64,000 nucleotides of DNA from Anastrepha obliqua (Eukaryota; Arthropoda; Insecta; Diptera; Tephritidae): NCBI RefSeq assembly GCF_027943255.1, contig NC_072892.1, forward strand, positions 120,793,792 through 120,857,791. Reading direction: 5' to 3'. The notes under the pieces were generated by a model that saw nothing but the letters and a program-made list of their open reading frames with translations, did not search any database and was not told where the DNA came from. Shown one piece after another: positions 1 to 11,989 of this stretch (position 1 is the stretch's first letter; the number at the start of each line of letters is the position of its first letter). The position numbers and the translations under genes are program-made.

Positions 1-65
1 TAGAGAATAATAATCTGTAAAAAAAAATTAATTTTTGAAAATTCAGGACGCACGTGACCCCTTAA
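1..65. repeat. Right end of a TTAA-flanked repeat (MITE-like), cut by the window edge
   Basis: The last bases before position 62 read GTGACCCC and are followed by TTAA at 62-65. Read on the other strand, the end starts TTAAGGGGTC and continues into GAATTTTCAAAAA and a T-rich run. This is the same order as the complete element at 35876-36470 (TTAAGGGGTTATA, then GAATTTTCAAAAAATCGA). I read it as the terminus of a related copy whose other end lies outside the window. Confidence 0.55.
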
Positions 66-212
66 AGTTACAGGAGCGCGTGGGAATTTCCGCATGAAAA
101 TTTCATAGTATATTCTTAAGATACTATACATACATACTTTCGAAACATCGAAGCATCGAAAATACAAAAATAATTGATTTTTTGAAATTTCTAGACCACC
201 GGGTTCCCTTAA
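66..212. repeat. Second TTAA-flanked repeat end, adjacent to the first
   Basis: The sequence ends TTCCC at 208 and is followed by TTAA at 209-212. On the opposite strand it reads TTAAGGGAACCC, then GAAATTTCAAAAAATCAA, again the terminal layout of the TTAA elements at 1-65 and 35876-36470. Its left boundary is not clear. It may be a second partial copy or the inner part of a composite. Confidence 0.4.
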
Positions 213-871
213 TCCTATAAAACCACCACTCTGCTTGGTTCTGAGAATCATGTTTTTGCTGGTGTCATAGTTCAAAACATTGACACTCCTACGCACAAGC
301 GTACATACATACATACAGGCTCGTGCAAAGGTATGCAGGCACACTTTCGTTGCTTCTTGCATCTTGTTTAAAAAATTGCGCCTATCTACAAGTTGTCACA
401 CCTGGATTGGGGAAGACATTTTCCGATTCATTGAATATTTCATTTATCTTGTCATTTGCTCATTTCTTTCCTCCATTCGCTTTGCTGTTAGATATCCATT
501 CTATCATTCTGTGTGTGTTTCAATTCGAGTTTTCCCCCTGCAACGTATATTGATAGGCCACTATTGGCCTTTCTTTTGTTGTTGCAACACCAAATATCAA
601 TACTCGATTTGTCAAATTGTCCAGGGAAGATTAGGTACTTGTCAGGGAGTTGGCACAACTAAATTATGCAAGCACGAGTACGAAGTAGGAACATGATTTT
701 TGTTAAATTACATATATCCACGGGATATTTCAAAATAAAATATAAATAGATGCATATATGTACATACGTAACAAGGTGGGAATTTTTTTGGGTATTTTCA
801 AAGTAGTCGGACATATTAGATATTAGGCTCTTTCACTTTAATCTTTCACATAAAGGGAATGTTAAAAAAAA
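213..871. other. Non-coding, no gene recognised
   Basis: AT-rich DNA with a short CATA microsatellite near 303-317. Open frames of up to 138 codons exist (280-696 +) but show no domain, no signal peptide with a convincing context and no splice pattern. I treat them as chance frames. Confidence 0.6.
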
Positions 872-1184
872 CAATTAAATAATTGACGCTTACACTTCTG
901 TTAGGTATTTGGCCGAGCTCCTGCTCCTTTTTGGGCCGTGCGTCTTGATGTTCCAGAAATGGAGGGACCTACAGTTTTAAGCCAACTCCGGACGGCAGAT
1001 ATTTTTATGAGGAGCTTTTTCATAGCAGAAATACACTCGGAGGTTTGCCATTATCTGCCGAGGGGCGGCCGCTATTAGAAAAATGTTTCTCTTAATTGGG
1101 TGCTTCACTGAGATTCGTACCTTCGTGCTATTTGTGAATTCCGAATGGTAGTCACGCACCAACCCACTCGGCTACGGCGGCCGA
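872..1184 (-). repeat. tRNA-derived SINE, nearly full length
   Basis: Read on the minus strand, the head at 1184-1110 has an RNA polymerase III A box (TAGCCGAGTGG) and, about 60 bases on, a degenerate B box (GGTACGAATCTC). The shared body follows, with GCTCCTCATAAAAATATC and CTGTAGGTCCCTCCATTT. The 3' end reads GCGTCAATTATTTAATTG. The same body recurs at 37386-37622, 59600-59765, 16670-16815 and, on the plus strand, 51590-51690. A SINE of this structure is transcribed by Pol III and copied by a partner LINE. The partner is not identified here. Confidence 0.8.
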
Positions 1185-1194
1185 CGGCAACAAT

Positions 1195-1445
1195 GAGTTT
1201 TACGACGACATAAACACAGCGCAGCGACGAATGAACCAGTGGCTACGTTGGCTGGTTCATGTCGTCCGAATGGATACAAACGTTCCAGATTTGAAAGTAT
1301 TCGATGCGGTACCAGCTGGTGGTAGCAGAGGAAGAGGAAGGCCTCCTCTGCGTTGGAAAGATCAGGTGGAGAAGGACTTGGCTTCACCTGATGTTTCCAA
1401 CTAGCACCGGTTAGCACGAGAAAGAAACGACTAGCGCGCTTTGTT
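1195..1445 (+). pseudogene. LINE reverse transcriptase C-terminal fragment (RTE-like), broken
   Basis: Plus-strand translation gives RRWLRWLVHVVRM, then KVFDAVPAGGSRGRGRPPLRWKDQV in outline and EKDLASP. The pattern W-GHV-RM ... GRP-RW-DQV--DL ... A--R--WR is the C-terminal tail of RTE-type non-LTR reverse transcriptases. An in-frame stop follows SPDVSN, and no catalytic RT motifs precede it because the SINE at 872-1184 abuts it. It is a dead fragment. Its tail has the same pattern as the fragments at 25056-25300 and 61460-62190. Confidence 0.7.
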
Positions 1446-3458
1446 CAACTCGACCCAAATCACGTAAACGGTTATCGCGCCAATCAAAAAGAAGGATTCT
1501 AACTGTTATCAAGAAAACACGACGAGTAAGAAAACACGACGAACGCGCTTTATTCAAACTAGCCAAAACCACTTAGATACTGCGGCTATTAAAAAGAAGT
1601 GCCAGCTTTTCGTTCAGCAGATACTTGTCTGAATCGATGTATCACCCACTGTACTCATATGCACATATTTACATACATCTGCACATTCGGCTGAGTATGT
1701 TTTTTACTTGTCAAAACTCTCTTCGGATCTCATGCAAATGCATGCCAAAATTTATGTCAATGTATGCACGTTAATGCCAGTGGGACCTGAAATTTGGGTT
1801 TGTACTTTGAATTAAGATTTGCATACACCAAGAAGTCACTCCAAAGGGCAAGTCAGGCTTATACTTTAGTATGTGTCACATGTATTCGAGTATATTTTTG
1901 TCTGATTGCGTTTGCAGAAATGGTTAAAATGTAAATGGGTATGTATGTATTTTTCTAATGTAGCGATTGTCTTCTGTGGGCATCTGTAACATACGCCAAA
2001 AACGGTCAAACATACATACATACTTACATACCTGTATATTTGCAGCAAATAACACAATGGCAGTCACTACTCATCAGTCCTAATATGGCACACAGACGCC
2101 AGGGGTATTGGCAAGTCGCTTAGGAAGCAAACTGACATTTATTAATGAGACCATTGTACTTACATGCAGAAATAGAGTGAGTTTCGATATAAGCGGTTTG
2201 CGCATTTTGGTATGAAATAATCGGCCATAATCGGATTGCGGTGCCGAAAGTAAATATACGAATAAATTGTTAGTTCGTGCTTAGCAGGTATTGGTGTGGT
2301 CAAAATGTTTCATGTGGAAAAACTGGCAGCAAAAAAAATCGAAAATTTAACTTAAATCCCAAAATTTAATAATTTTTAAATTCAATATGCGTGACCGTTT
2401 TAAATTCTTCGAAGACTCGTTAAACAAAATCTAAACAAATTTTAATCACAAGTAAACTTTTGAATACCTTTCCAAAAATTTTAATATAGAAATAATTGAA
2501 AAATTCTTATAGTTAGGCGCCTTCTTCTGTATTTCCTAATATACAGTAAGTGGAATTATTCATTTAGTATTTAATAAGGGTAATTTCATTAATTTAATAT
2601 TTAATAAGGGTCTGTAATTTTGTGCTTAATTGGCAATAATTTTTAACGAGTGGTTTTATTTGTGCTTTAAACCAAGCATCTGTGTAAGTTCTCACAGTTT
2701 TAGGGACAACAAGAAAACGTCAATGAAGTCAGTGAAATTATGAGTAATCAGTAAGTTCAAATTTATTTGAGTAGAAAGGATGCAGACCACAAATAGGAAA
2801 AAACTTTAAGGACTTCTCACGCCAACTTTTTAGACAGAAAAACGTTCATAATCTAAATCACTTGGAAAATGGACTAAAAATAATAAAACAATTTCTGCTG
2901 GGTTCACATTACTTTGCATGCGGCTTCAAAAAAAAAAAAATTTCATGCATTAGAAAATGTACCAAATGTCAAACAACGTCAAGAAAAAAAAAATCATAAA
3001 AAGGCAACGAGATTTTCAGAGACTTCAAACTTACGCTTTGTTATAATAGAATTCAATGGACTATGGAGCTGCATAGAAAATTTTTTCTAGAAATTCTAAT
3101 TGAAAACTGTAGGCAGTTGTAGATAGTTTTTATGGGAGCACAAAGTAACGTCATTTATATCAGTTTTTATCTTAATCGACTCACGAGGACTACGTATGTA
3201 GTCCGCATATAAAAAAAATATTATATATAAAAAGAATATTTTTATTTGAATGTGCGCCCATTATTATTATTTCTTCTTTTAATATTAGTTCAATTTTTTC
3301 TTGTTTTTAATTGAAGGCTATGGTAACCAATAAAAATCGTCAGTCGCGACAGTTAAAAGAGACTGCTTGATAATTTCTTGCAAGACGTTTATTCACTAAG
3401 TATTTCCTATTACCCATTGTGAAAATAAAAATTGTTTTGTGGAAACTTATCTGCAAAT
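1446..3458. other. Non-coding, AT-rich
   Basis: No gene, RNA or element boundary recognised. It holds CATA-type microsatellite patches (near 1660 and 2010) and A-runs (2929-2940, 2983-2992). Open frames are short and have no recognisable domain. Confidence 0.6.
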
Positions 3459-3460
3459 TA

Positions 3461-4756
3461 CTGGGGTACACATAATTAATTTCGTTTTTTTTGTTAAAAA
3501 AACCATTTATTTAAGTATAAAAGTGAAAAAAAATGTAAATCAAAATATTTTCCATGGGAAGCGGCAACTTTTTCCCATCTTTCAGGCAATTTATGGATTC
3601 CATCCCAAAAAGACTTCTCATCTTTTGCGCCGAGAAAATCAACAAGCCATTTTTTAATACTTTCAATATTGGTGAACCGTATTCCAACAAGGTGATTCTG
3701 CATCGACCGAAGCAAGTGGTAATCAGAAGGAACTATGTCTGGGCTATAAGGCGGGTGAGGTAGAATTTCCCATGCCGCATTTTCCAAATAATTTTTAACC
3801 GGTACTGCAACATGTGGCCTAGCATTGTCATGATGGAAAATCAATTTCTCGTGTCTGGTCGCCCATTCTGGCCGTTTTTCGGCTATTGCTTGCTTCAAAC
3901 GTATCAATTGTTGCTTGTATAACTCTGCCGTGATCGTCTGGCCCGATTTTAACAGCTCATAGTACAGCACACTCTTCTGATCCCACCAAATACAGAGCAT
4001 TACCTTCAAAACACGAATATAATATTCGGCTTTGGTGTCGATTTGGCTGGTTGGCCTGGCTTCCCATATAATCTTTTACGCTTTGGGTTGTCGTAATTAA
4101 TCCACTTTTCATCGCCAGTGACAGCACGATGCAAAACTGATTTCTTTTTGAGGCGATCAAGCAACATTTCAGACATGCAAAATCGTCTCTCAACGTCTCT
4201 CGACTTCAATTCGTGTGGCACCCAATTTCCTTTTTTGTGAATGTATTCGGCTGCTTTTAGACATTTAGAAATGGCTTGTTGAGTGACTTCTAATAATTTT
4301 CTCGTTCTTCTTGAGTGTCACATGGATCTTGATCGAGTAATGTCTCCAATTCTTCGTCTGCAAACTTTTTTGATGGGCCCGATCGCTCCTTGTCTTCTGT
4401 GTCAAAATCACCACTTTTAAATCGTGCAAACCACTGCTGACATACTCTAACCTCTGGAGCATATTCAGGATAAGCTTCTGAGAGTAAACGATGTGCTTCT
4501 GTTGCACTTTTCTTTAAATTGAAGAACAAAAGCAAACCTCCCCGCAAAGCCTGTTTTGTTGGAACGTAATTTGGCATTTTGACTGTAATAAAAACAATTT
4601 GTGTGTTTACTAATATTCACTATGACATCAAATTTACTTGATTTTTTGGCGTGCTTTAATATTGAATAAATGTCACTGTCAAAATACTGACTACATAATA
4701 TAAATACATAAATATGAGGCTAGTAACAAATACGAAATTAATTATACGTACCCCCA
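3461..4756 (-). mobile_element. Mariner element, complete ends but frameshifted transposase
   Basis: A 1296-base element flanked by TA at 3459-3460 and 4757-4758. Its ends are inverted repeats: GGGGTACACATAATTAATTT at the left matches GGGGTACGTATAATTAATTT on the other strand at the right. The transposase runs leftwards from 4577 (MPNYVPTKQALRGG) to 3494. It keeps the helix-turn-helix region, WVPHEL, the first catalytic Asp (VTGDEKW), the second (HHDNARPH) and the third (YSPDIVPSDYHL), with 34 residues between the last two (D,D34D). Frame breaks near 4290-4265 and 4015 split it into several frames. It belongs to a Mos1-related group but has ends unlike the intact copy at 32383-33668, so it is a separate lineage. 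Confidence 0.9.
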
Positions 4757-4758
4757 TA

Positions 4759-5224
4759 TTTTACAGATCTAGTAAATCTTTTTAGCTATCGAAAAATTTT
4801 TATTTTAGTTTAATAATAATCTGTAGAACAAAAGTCTGTAAGGTAGACTCGACAAAATGTAGGAAAACCAAACCAAATTGGGCAACTGAAATACTAGAAG
4901 TCAATATAAATACAATAATAAATAAAAATATTTTTTTTTACAAAATAAGATCTAGATAAAGCGAAATCAGGCAAGTTCGATATGTCATCAGATGAGATGA
5001 TGATGATATATCGGATGAAAGGTCATGGGATACTTCATAAGATGAGACATAAAAAAATTGCATGTAGCGTACTACGAATAACACAAATAAAGAGGGAGAG
5101 ACCCGAAAGAGAATGATAGAGAAAGAGAGAGAAAGAACATATGTCTAAATTTATTCATAAACATATGCAAACATATATCTAATATTGTATGTATGCAAAA
5201 ATCTCATCTAAACCTTATGAACCT
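4759..5224. other. Non-coding with GA-rich tract
   Basis: AT-rich DNA with a purine-rich stretch of GAGA/GAAAGA at about 5092-5136. No gene recognised. Confidence 0.6.
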
Positions 5225-6181
5225 TAGCAGGTTTGTCTGAGTAGACATGAGCTTTAACATAGCCCTACAAAAACTAATCTAAAGGCGTTATATCACATGA
5301 TCTGGGTGGCGAATTGACAGTTCCCCAACGTGAAATAAAATGTTCACCGAACTCGCCTCACAACAAGTCCATTGTTACGCGTGCTGTGTGACATGTGGCA
5401 CCGTCTTGCTGAAACCACATGTCATGCAAGTCAAGCTCTTGCATTTTGGGCAAAAAAAAGTTGGATATAATTTCACGGTAGCGCTCACCATTCACAGTTA
5501 CGTTACGATTCGCAGCATCTTTGAAGAAGTACGATCCAATGATACCTCCAGCCCATAAACCGCAGCAAACTGTGACCTTTTCTGGATACATTGGTAGCTC
5601 TTACAACTCCTCTGGCTGATCTTCACTCCAAAATCAACAATTCTGCTTATTTACGTACCCATTGATCCAAAAATGAGTTTCGTCGCTGAACACAATTTTT
5701 CCATAAAAAAGTGGATCTTCGGCGAACTTTCCATTTCACCAACCCATTCACCAAAAATTCTGTGTTGCGGTAGGTCGTTCGGCTTCAATTCTTGCACCAG
5801 CTGTATTTTGAAAGGCTTCATAGCTAAATCCTTTCCCAAAATTTTCCACGTTGTTGAGTAACAGAGGCCCAATTCCTGCGAACGGCGACGAATCGATAAT
5901 TGATGGTCATCATTAACACTGGCCGATAGAGCTGCGATATTTTCTTTAGTTCGAACTCTACGTAAGCGTGTTGGAGGTTTGATGTCTAATAATGTAAATT
6001 TGTTTCTAAATTTAGTCACAATAGCTCGAATAGCCGCTTTAGTGGGTCGATTAAACTGACCATAAAATGGAAGAAGCGCGCGATAAACTTTCTTAACAGA
6101 ACACGCATTTTTATAATAAAATTCAATGATTTGCAAGCGTTGTTCGTTTGTAAGACGATTCATGGTTAAATTATAGACCAA
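5225..6181 (-). pseudogene. DD41D (Visitor-like) Tc1/mariner transposase, broken
   Basis: The start at 6163 (MNRLTNEQRLQIIEFYYK) opens a long N-terminal DNA-binding region that continues to about 5660, including an HTH and the linker PFKIQLVQELKPND. The first Asp (SDETHFW) lies in a shifted frame near 5680. The second is in WFQQDGATCHTA, and the third is in DITPLD near 5290. Counting through one in-frame stop, exactly 41 residues separate the second and third Asp, which defines the DD41D group. Further stops lie in the C-terminal part (LD-stop-FL-stop-GYVKAHV). The first Met (6181) is possible, but MNRL fits the family better. No clear terminal repeats were found. Confidence 0.85.
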
Positions 6182-7317
6182 ACTAAATATGTTCGACAGT
6201 GAAACAAATCACGAAACGTGCGTCAACTGTTTAAAAAGATAATAGCTACAAAATCACCCGTTAGTTGCCAGAGCGCTGAACAGTCTGAAATAGTCGCGGC
6301 GGCGCCGAACAGTTCCAACTATTGTACTGTACAACAAGCACTCATCATCAAATATATATGAGTTATAGCTCTCTCTCTCCTTTTCCTCTACGTTATATCA
6401 TTTTTCTCTCTCGCGGAACGAAAATGCCCAAAATGTTGCATGGCCTTGAAATTTTACTCTCCATTCTCGCCCATCGACGCCTAAGAAGTTTGACTTCAAA
6501 AATTCTGCAAATAATTTAGCTCCTTTGGCGGGTGTACTAATCATCACTTAACATCCAACACCACAGAAGCAGGTATACTCGAACTCGGCTTTTCAATTCG
6601 ACAAAATTTTAAGTAAAGTCGCTTACTTCGGATTAGCTTTGATGTTTCGGTTAGTGCAAAGAATATAATTTTTGAAAAGCAGATTATCTAAGGACTTAGC
6701 ATTCTTTTGAAAATGTTTATATTTTACAATAAATCACTGATTACTGGTTGCCTTAAATTTTTTGAGGTATTTATTTTTAAGATTTTTTGCTGCTTATTAT
6801 GTCAACGTGACTTCCAACAGCGCTTACTTTTTAAAATAATATTATTAATGCAAAGTTCATGCATTATTGATTTAAAATAAGAAAAACGCCCAAGTCGGGC
6901 AATAATTCATCCCATTGAGATTCTAAAAGGAAGTTATTTAAGCTGAGATAATCACAGTATGCATAACTGAAAATAGTTTCATCAATACAGGATAAAGGTA
7001 AAAACTCGCAAAACTTTAGCTTAATATGTGTATATGTGTGTGGTACTTTGCTATGTATGCTACTAAGTCACTGGCACTTAATTGTGAACTGTCAAATTTA
7101 TTTGATTTATTTAATTTATTTAATTTTTTTTATATTTTTTCATTTTTCTCCCAAATTCGCCTTGTTGTTTTATTATTTATATATTTATTTTTTGTTTATT
7201 TGATTTGAAGGTCATTCTGATTACGTCCCCTTCAAGAAATTTGATTTGAATGTTTCGCTAGAAGTGCATGACACAATGCGTCGAGAATGAGTATAAAATG
7301 AGAAACTGCGCTTGAAC
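6182..7317. other. Non-coding, nothing recognised
   Basis: AT-rich DNA with T-rich tracts (7100-7210). No domain, element end or RNA gene seen. Confidence 0.55.
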
Positions 7318-7620
7318 AAGGTGGCGCAAAGTTAATCACCCTATCAAAAGGTTTTTAATTTTTGAAATTTGTTTCATTTTAAAGCGGATTTGATCCCAAT
7401 AGAAGTTTATTTAGTCCGCAAGATCCGGCGAATAAGGCGAATGGCCTAGCATTGGGGTGTTGTAATATTTTGATTTTCAGCTCCACTAGCATATTTTTAA
7501 ATATTTGGGAATTTACTGTGCCACTTAAAATTTTTCGGGCGATACAAAAGCAACTCCTATGCAAACAAAGACTGAACAGATTTGAATGCTGAAGCGAGAT
7601 GTACCATTTGAAAGGGGAAG
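7318..7620 (-). pseudogene. Mariner/Tc1-superfamily transposase C-terminal remnant with one end
   Basis: The left terminus reads AAGGTGGCGCAAAGTTAATC and matches the ends of the short element at 18140-18354. On the minus strand the remnant encodes ILSGTVNSQIFKNMLVELK, then ILQHPNARP (the second catalytic block, with Asp replaced by Pro). In a shifted frame it encodes HSPYSPDLAD (the third block). The N-terminus and right end are not visible. It may be kin to the source of the 18140 and 21557 MITEs. Confidence 0.65.
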
Positions 7621-8756
7621 CTTCACGCTAAACAGCTGGTTGCAGGCGTTCGCTTGCGTTTGATGTTAATGTGTTTAATCTATAAGGGCACTATGTCAGC
7701 AAAATAAAACTATTTCAGTAACATTTTGGCATTCTTTTGTGCTTAAGCGAGCCTCCGTTAATGTGAGCAGAGAAGCCTTGTAACCTCGGCCTGCAGATGA
7801 AATATGGATATTGGAAAAATTTGTTAATTTTTTTGGCCGCCGGAATTTTAATACTTAAATAGATGATAAAAAAATTGCACCAACAAATTTACAGGTAAAA
7901 TGTTTTTATGAAAAATGTGTGCAAAGGAAATGGAACAATTTTTTAATTAAAATCGCCTTAAAAAGTGAACTAAAAAATCGAAGTCGAAAGAGGCAGTGCA
8001 ACTCAGTGCTGCGTATGGCTGTATTTTTAATCAGATCAGGAATTCATATGCATACACACTCCAGTTACCCACACATACAAACTTTCCGCTTACATACTTT
8101 CGCCTTTCATATGTTTGGAGGCTCGTAAAATATGCGGCTGCTTGTAACTGTTGCTGTTGTTGCATCACAAGAGTATTGTCATTATTTGGCGGATCAATGC
8201 CAGCACAAACGCAGCCACAGCATTAAAAGCACCTTGATTAAACACAATTTCCTGACACGGTGCGGCAAAAGCAGAGGCTCGTTGGACGCAGGACAATATA
8301 CAACCCGGCAGACAGGCACACACATCTTAACCCACATTTTCTGCTAAACGACAAGAGCCTGTCAACAAGAGGCCGACTTTATTACATACAGAAAATCACT
8401 AAAGAGTGTGTGGCATTGGCTCCGTGAACTACTGAAATGTGTGTGGGCTGTAGCGGAAATTTACCGAACTCAGTATGAGCGTGAAAGCGAGTAAACTTAT
8501 GAATGATTTGGCTAATTTATGCCTTTGCAGTTGCACGGATAGTTATGGCTTTCAGCACTTTCTGGTACTCATAATGCTGTAATCAGTTTAGCTGTGATTA
8601 GCCTTATTTGGATAACAACTGAACGCATTTTCAAGGGATGCACATGCGATAGACCAGAGATCAGCAACCTTTTGAGTCGGAAAGGTCAAACGATACAATT
8701 TACAAATTTTCAATTTTTTATAGAGCTATAAAATAACGCTTGCTCGCACGAATATG
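7621..8756. other. Non-coding
   Basis: Mixed composition. Overlapping open frames at 7919-8350 are short and without domains. No element boundary found before the GC-rich block that begins at 8757. Confidence 0.5.
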
Positions 8757-9545
8757 TCGATCGGAAGACGGCGTCCGATTGTTTTTACGTGGGTTCCTAG
8801 TGACGACGGCCCGACCCCACGCTGCTCAAAATCACAACGGATCAAATCAATGCGTTGATCAGCGCCCTAAATCGATCGGAAGACAACAAGAACATCCTGT
8901 ATTTTTTTACGTGAGTACCTGCTGGTGACAGCTCTAACCCACGGTACCCAAAAGTACACGGATCAATTTAATTATTGATCAGAACCCAAACAAATTTTGG
9001 TACCAATTGGCAGTGTGGTATGGACACACTAACCACATTTGCAGGGCTCGAGGCCTACCCATACCTCTGCCGTTCTGTGGGTCCCGGCACCAGGTTGCAA
9101 TGCAACTCCACATCGGCCTAAAACCTACCCGCGCTTTAGGTCTTAACCACAGCCACCACGAAAACCTCCCCGAAGGGCCGTTCCCAAAGAACAGGTCAGA
9201 GCGAACTCTGAGGGCTCCTGTTTCCCGTGGTACCGAGTTATGGTCTTCGGTGAGACAACGTACCCGAAGGCACTGCCAGTTGAGCACCCATACTGCTCAG
9301 GCACTGGTGGACCTAATCGTCCAGTTTTAGTCGCCTTTTACGACAGGCATACGTTACCTCGGGCGTATTCTAACCCCTGCACCGTTTGGGGGTCGATCGG
9401 AAGGCAGTCCGAACTCCAGATGTCAACTTCTTCACCTCACTGTAGTAATCCGAAAGACTATTCCATGCGTCCAGTCCAATTGTGCCCCAACTCGCGGCAT
9501 TTTTTTAAGGGCAGCGCCAAAAATGCGCTAAAAGAAATCCTGGGA
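8757..9545. repeat. GC-rich repeat block with 115-base units, possible LINE-associated sequence
   Basis: This stretch is clearly richer in G and C than its surroundings. CGATCGGAAGAC begins at 8758 and again at 8873, a spacing of 115 bases. The two units share TTTTTACGTG, a GGTGACAG/TAGTGACGA stretch, ACGGATCAA and TTGATCAG. A third start (CGATCGGAAGGC) lies at 9394. Between them is unique sequence with CGCCTTTTACGACAGGCA, a string I associate with arthropod non-LTR elements (recollection, not verified). No reading frame here resembles a known protein. It could be untranslated sequence of a LINE. Confidence 0.5.
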
Positions 9546-11989
9546 TAAAGAAGGGATAACAATAGAAATAATAATAAAAAATTGTATACATTGTTTATTA
9601 GTACTTAAACGTTATAAAAAAAAATATTTTAATTTTTCCTTTTTTAGTCCGTTTCGCTTTTCACAGCCTAGCTTAACCTCATCCCAAAAAGTTTTGTCCT
9701 TTCACTCGGTACACTAATATTTTTTGCTCCGGAGTTAGGCACGCTTCTTCTTATCTGACAATTTCGGGCCTCTCCGCACTTTAAAGCCGGTCATGGATTT
9801 TTCTCGGCCTGGAAAAATGTTATTATTTTTGTACGGTCTGACTCAGTTCACGATTCAATATCGTGATAAGGTAATAGAACTGCTCCCTGTTTCCAGTTCA
9901 ATCTCTCTCAACCTAAAATTTCGTTCGTAATGATCGTGACTGGAACGAGATCGGACCGAACCCTAACTGTTGCGGATAGTATAAGTAGCTCTTAAAATAC
10001 TCAGTCTAAAAAGCCTATTCAAAACTCTGCAAAGTAAAAGGGTAGATAGTCAAGGAGGAAAGAAGAGAAGTGACAGAGGGAAAGAGATAGGATAGAATAG
10101 AGTCAGAGACAGATATAGCCAGTTCTGTGAGAATTTTCCAAATTTTTTGGCACATCTGAAAATGACCTCCACTTTGAGAGAATGAATATAAGTCATTCTC
10201 ACGACATCGGAACCCAAAATTCGTAGCCTTACTCAAGCACAGGCACGACACTCACAGAGCAAACGAGTTGTGTCCTGTAATAATACCGACCATCAACCGA
10301 AAGTCGTTTCTTCCAAGTGTTAGAAGAAAGTTCGACAGTTTTCTGTTCGGGCTTGTCACAAATCACTTTGCAGTACTGCAGCGTTCTAAACTGGGCCATA
10401 GCTATTTATTTAAATTGAATACATAATCGTAGATTCAATTCATGATTCCTAGAGAATTGATTCCGATTACTGGCTTTGATCCCTGTGGAGTATCCGCTGA
10501 TCCGCATTTGCCCAATTCATCGGCAATTTAATTTCATTGTTTCTTACTTGATAGTATTTTACCTGAGCAAGAACGGAATGAGACCGAACCGCGATTAACT
10601 CTAGTGTGTGCATCGGTCCGAAATTGTCAAGGAAGAAATCTAGGCAGAAATGAGCAAAATAAAGATTTTCAACAAACCGGTTGTCGATCGTTCACCACAA
10701 ACAATATGGCGCATTATGTGGAGAAATATGTTTGCTCACTTGATTACCCATCTATGACCTTTCTCTCATTTTTGAAATGTTAAGGGTGAAATGGTTTAGG
10801 CGGTTGAAAGCAGTTATGTAGGAGGAAGTCGAGATTTAAACTAATACATTTTTGTATAGCCCTTCTATATTTCTATTTCACGCTACCGAAACCCCACCCC
10901 CAATTTTTTTTATAGTATAAGCACGTCGTATTGTTCATGTGTCAGCGCCTACTAAAATGCTTGCGCGAGCACTCAAGCACCCCGAATATGGGTTGGGCAT
11001 CTTCTGTGCTGCACAGTAAACCCTGACATCAATGTGCGCCTAACCTTATGGCACAATTACGTGACAGCTGATAAAGGCACACTCAACCACGCGCGCATAC
11101 GAGCAAAGAAAATTTCGCATTGACACATATGCAAATGCACGTTTCGGCGGCGCTGACAATGACAACGGTTTAGAGAGACACCAGCAGCGAATAATAATAA
11201 CTGCTGCAGCAATTAAATAAACAACAGTAGTTTAGACGCAGCTTACAACAACTTTAATTTGCTCGCAAATATGTGACCACATAGGTCGCACAGTGGACGT
11301 TGACACTTAATTTTATACAAAAACTTTAAATAAATACTTAGTACAAATATACCCAGAAGCTTATTATTTGGTACACCATCTTACTTGATGAATATTGGTA
11401 AAGTCAGCACTCTTGTGAATATGAAAACAAAAATCGGGGATTCTATAAGAAAGGGCAAAAAAGGAGAGGCTAAATTTTATTTCAAGACGAACCTATTTGC
11501 TTGATCCTCCCCAAAACATAGTAATACCATAAATCATCTACGAAATACCTTGAAGGTTTTATGAATAAAAAGATGGTGTGAAAATGTAACCAATTCCAAA
11601 ATATTGGAAATATGGAAGAGCCAAGAAAGGTTCCGATGTCTTGTAAGCTTGTAGCAAACCGCTCAGTAAGATATGGGGATGGTTATGCAACCGACACATG
11701 TTCGCAATTCAATTACTGCTGTATCCATACAGCTGTCACAATGTATATAATACTCTGTGGTATTTTTATATAAAAGACTGATAAAAAGTCCTATGCCAAA
11801 AGGTTTCATGGTCTCCAGATACTAATTAGACACGGTACGAGTATTGTATGGCCAATCCACCCATAAACCAAACAAATATCGTCAGACAATGCAAAGGAGA
11901 ACTTAATGCTTTAGGCGCACTACAGACATCACTTTCATCTATAAAAAGAAAGAAATGAGAGAGCTGATGAATTCACAAACTTCCTATAA
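9546..11989. other. Non-coding, no gene recognised
   Basis: Contains a small inverted repeat CACGAT/ATCGTG near 9850 and two similar short stretches (GAGATCGGACCGAACC near 9948, GAATGAGACCGAACCGCG near 10575) of unknown meaning. From 11040 to 11290 the sequence is less AT-rich and CA/CAG-rich, like old single-copy non-coding DNA. No coding region supported. Confidence 0.5.

Noticed and set aside
280..696. 138-codon plus-strand open frame with hydrophobic stretches
   Set aside because: Frame crosses a CATA microsatellite; composition follows AT/T-rich DNA and no domain is visible.
8979..9548. Overlapping open frames on both strands around 9 kb
   Set aside because: They reflect the higher G+C of the repeat block, in which stops are rarer; no protein similarity seen.
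9840..10640. Possible LTR pair suggested by two similar GACCGAACC stretches
   Set aside because: Similarity is short, there are no TG...CA ends, primer-binding site, polypurine tract or gag/pol.
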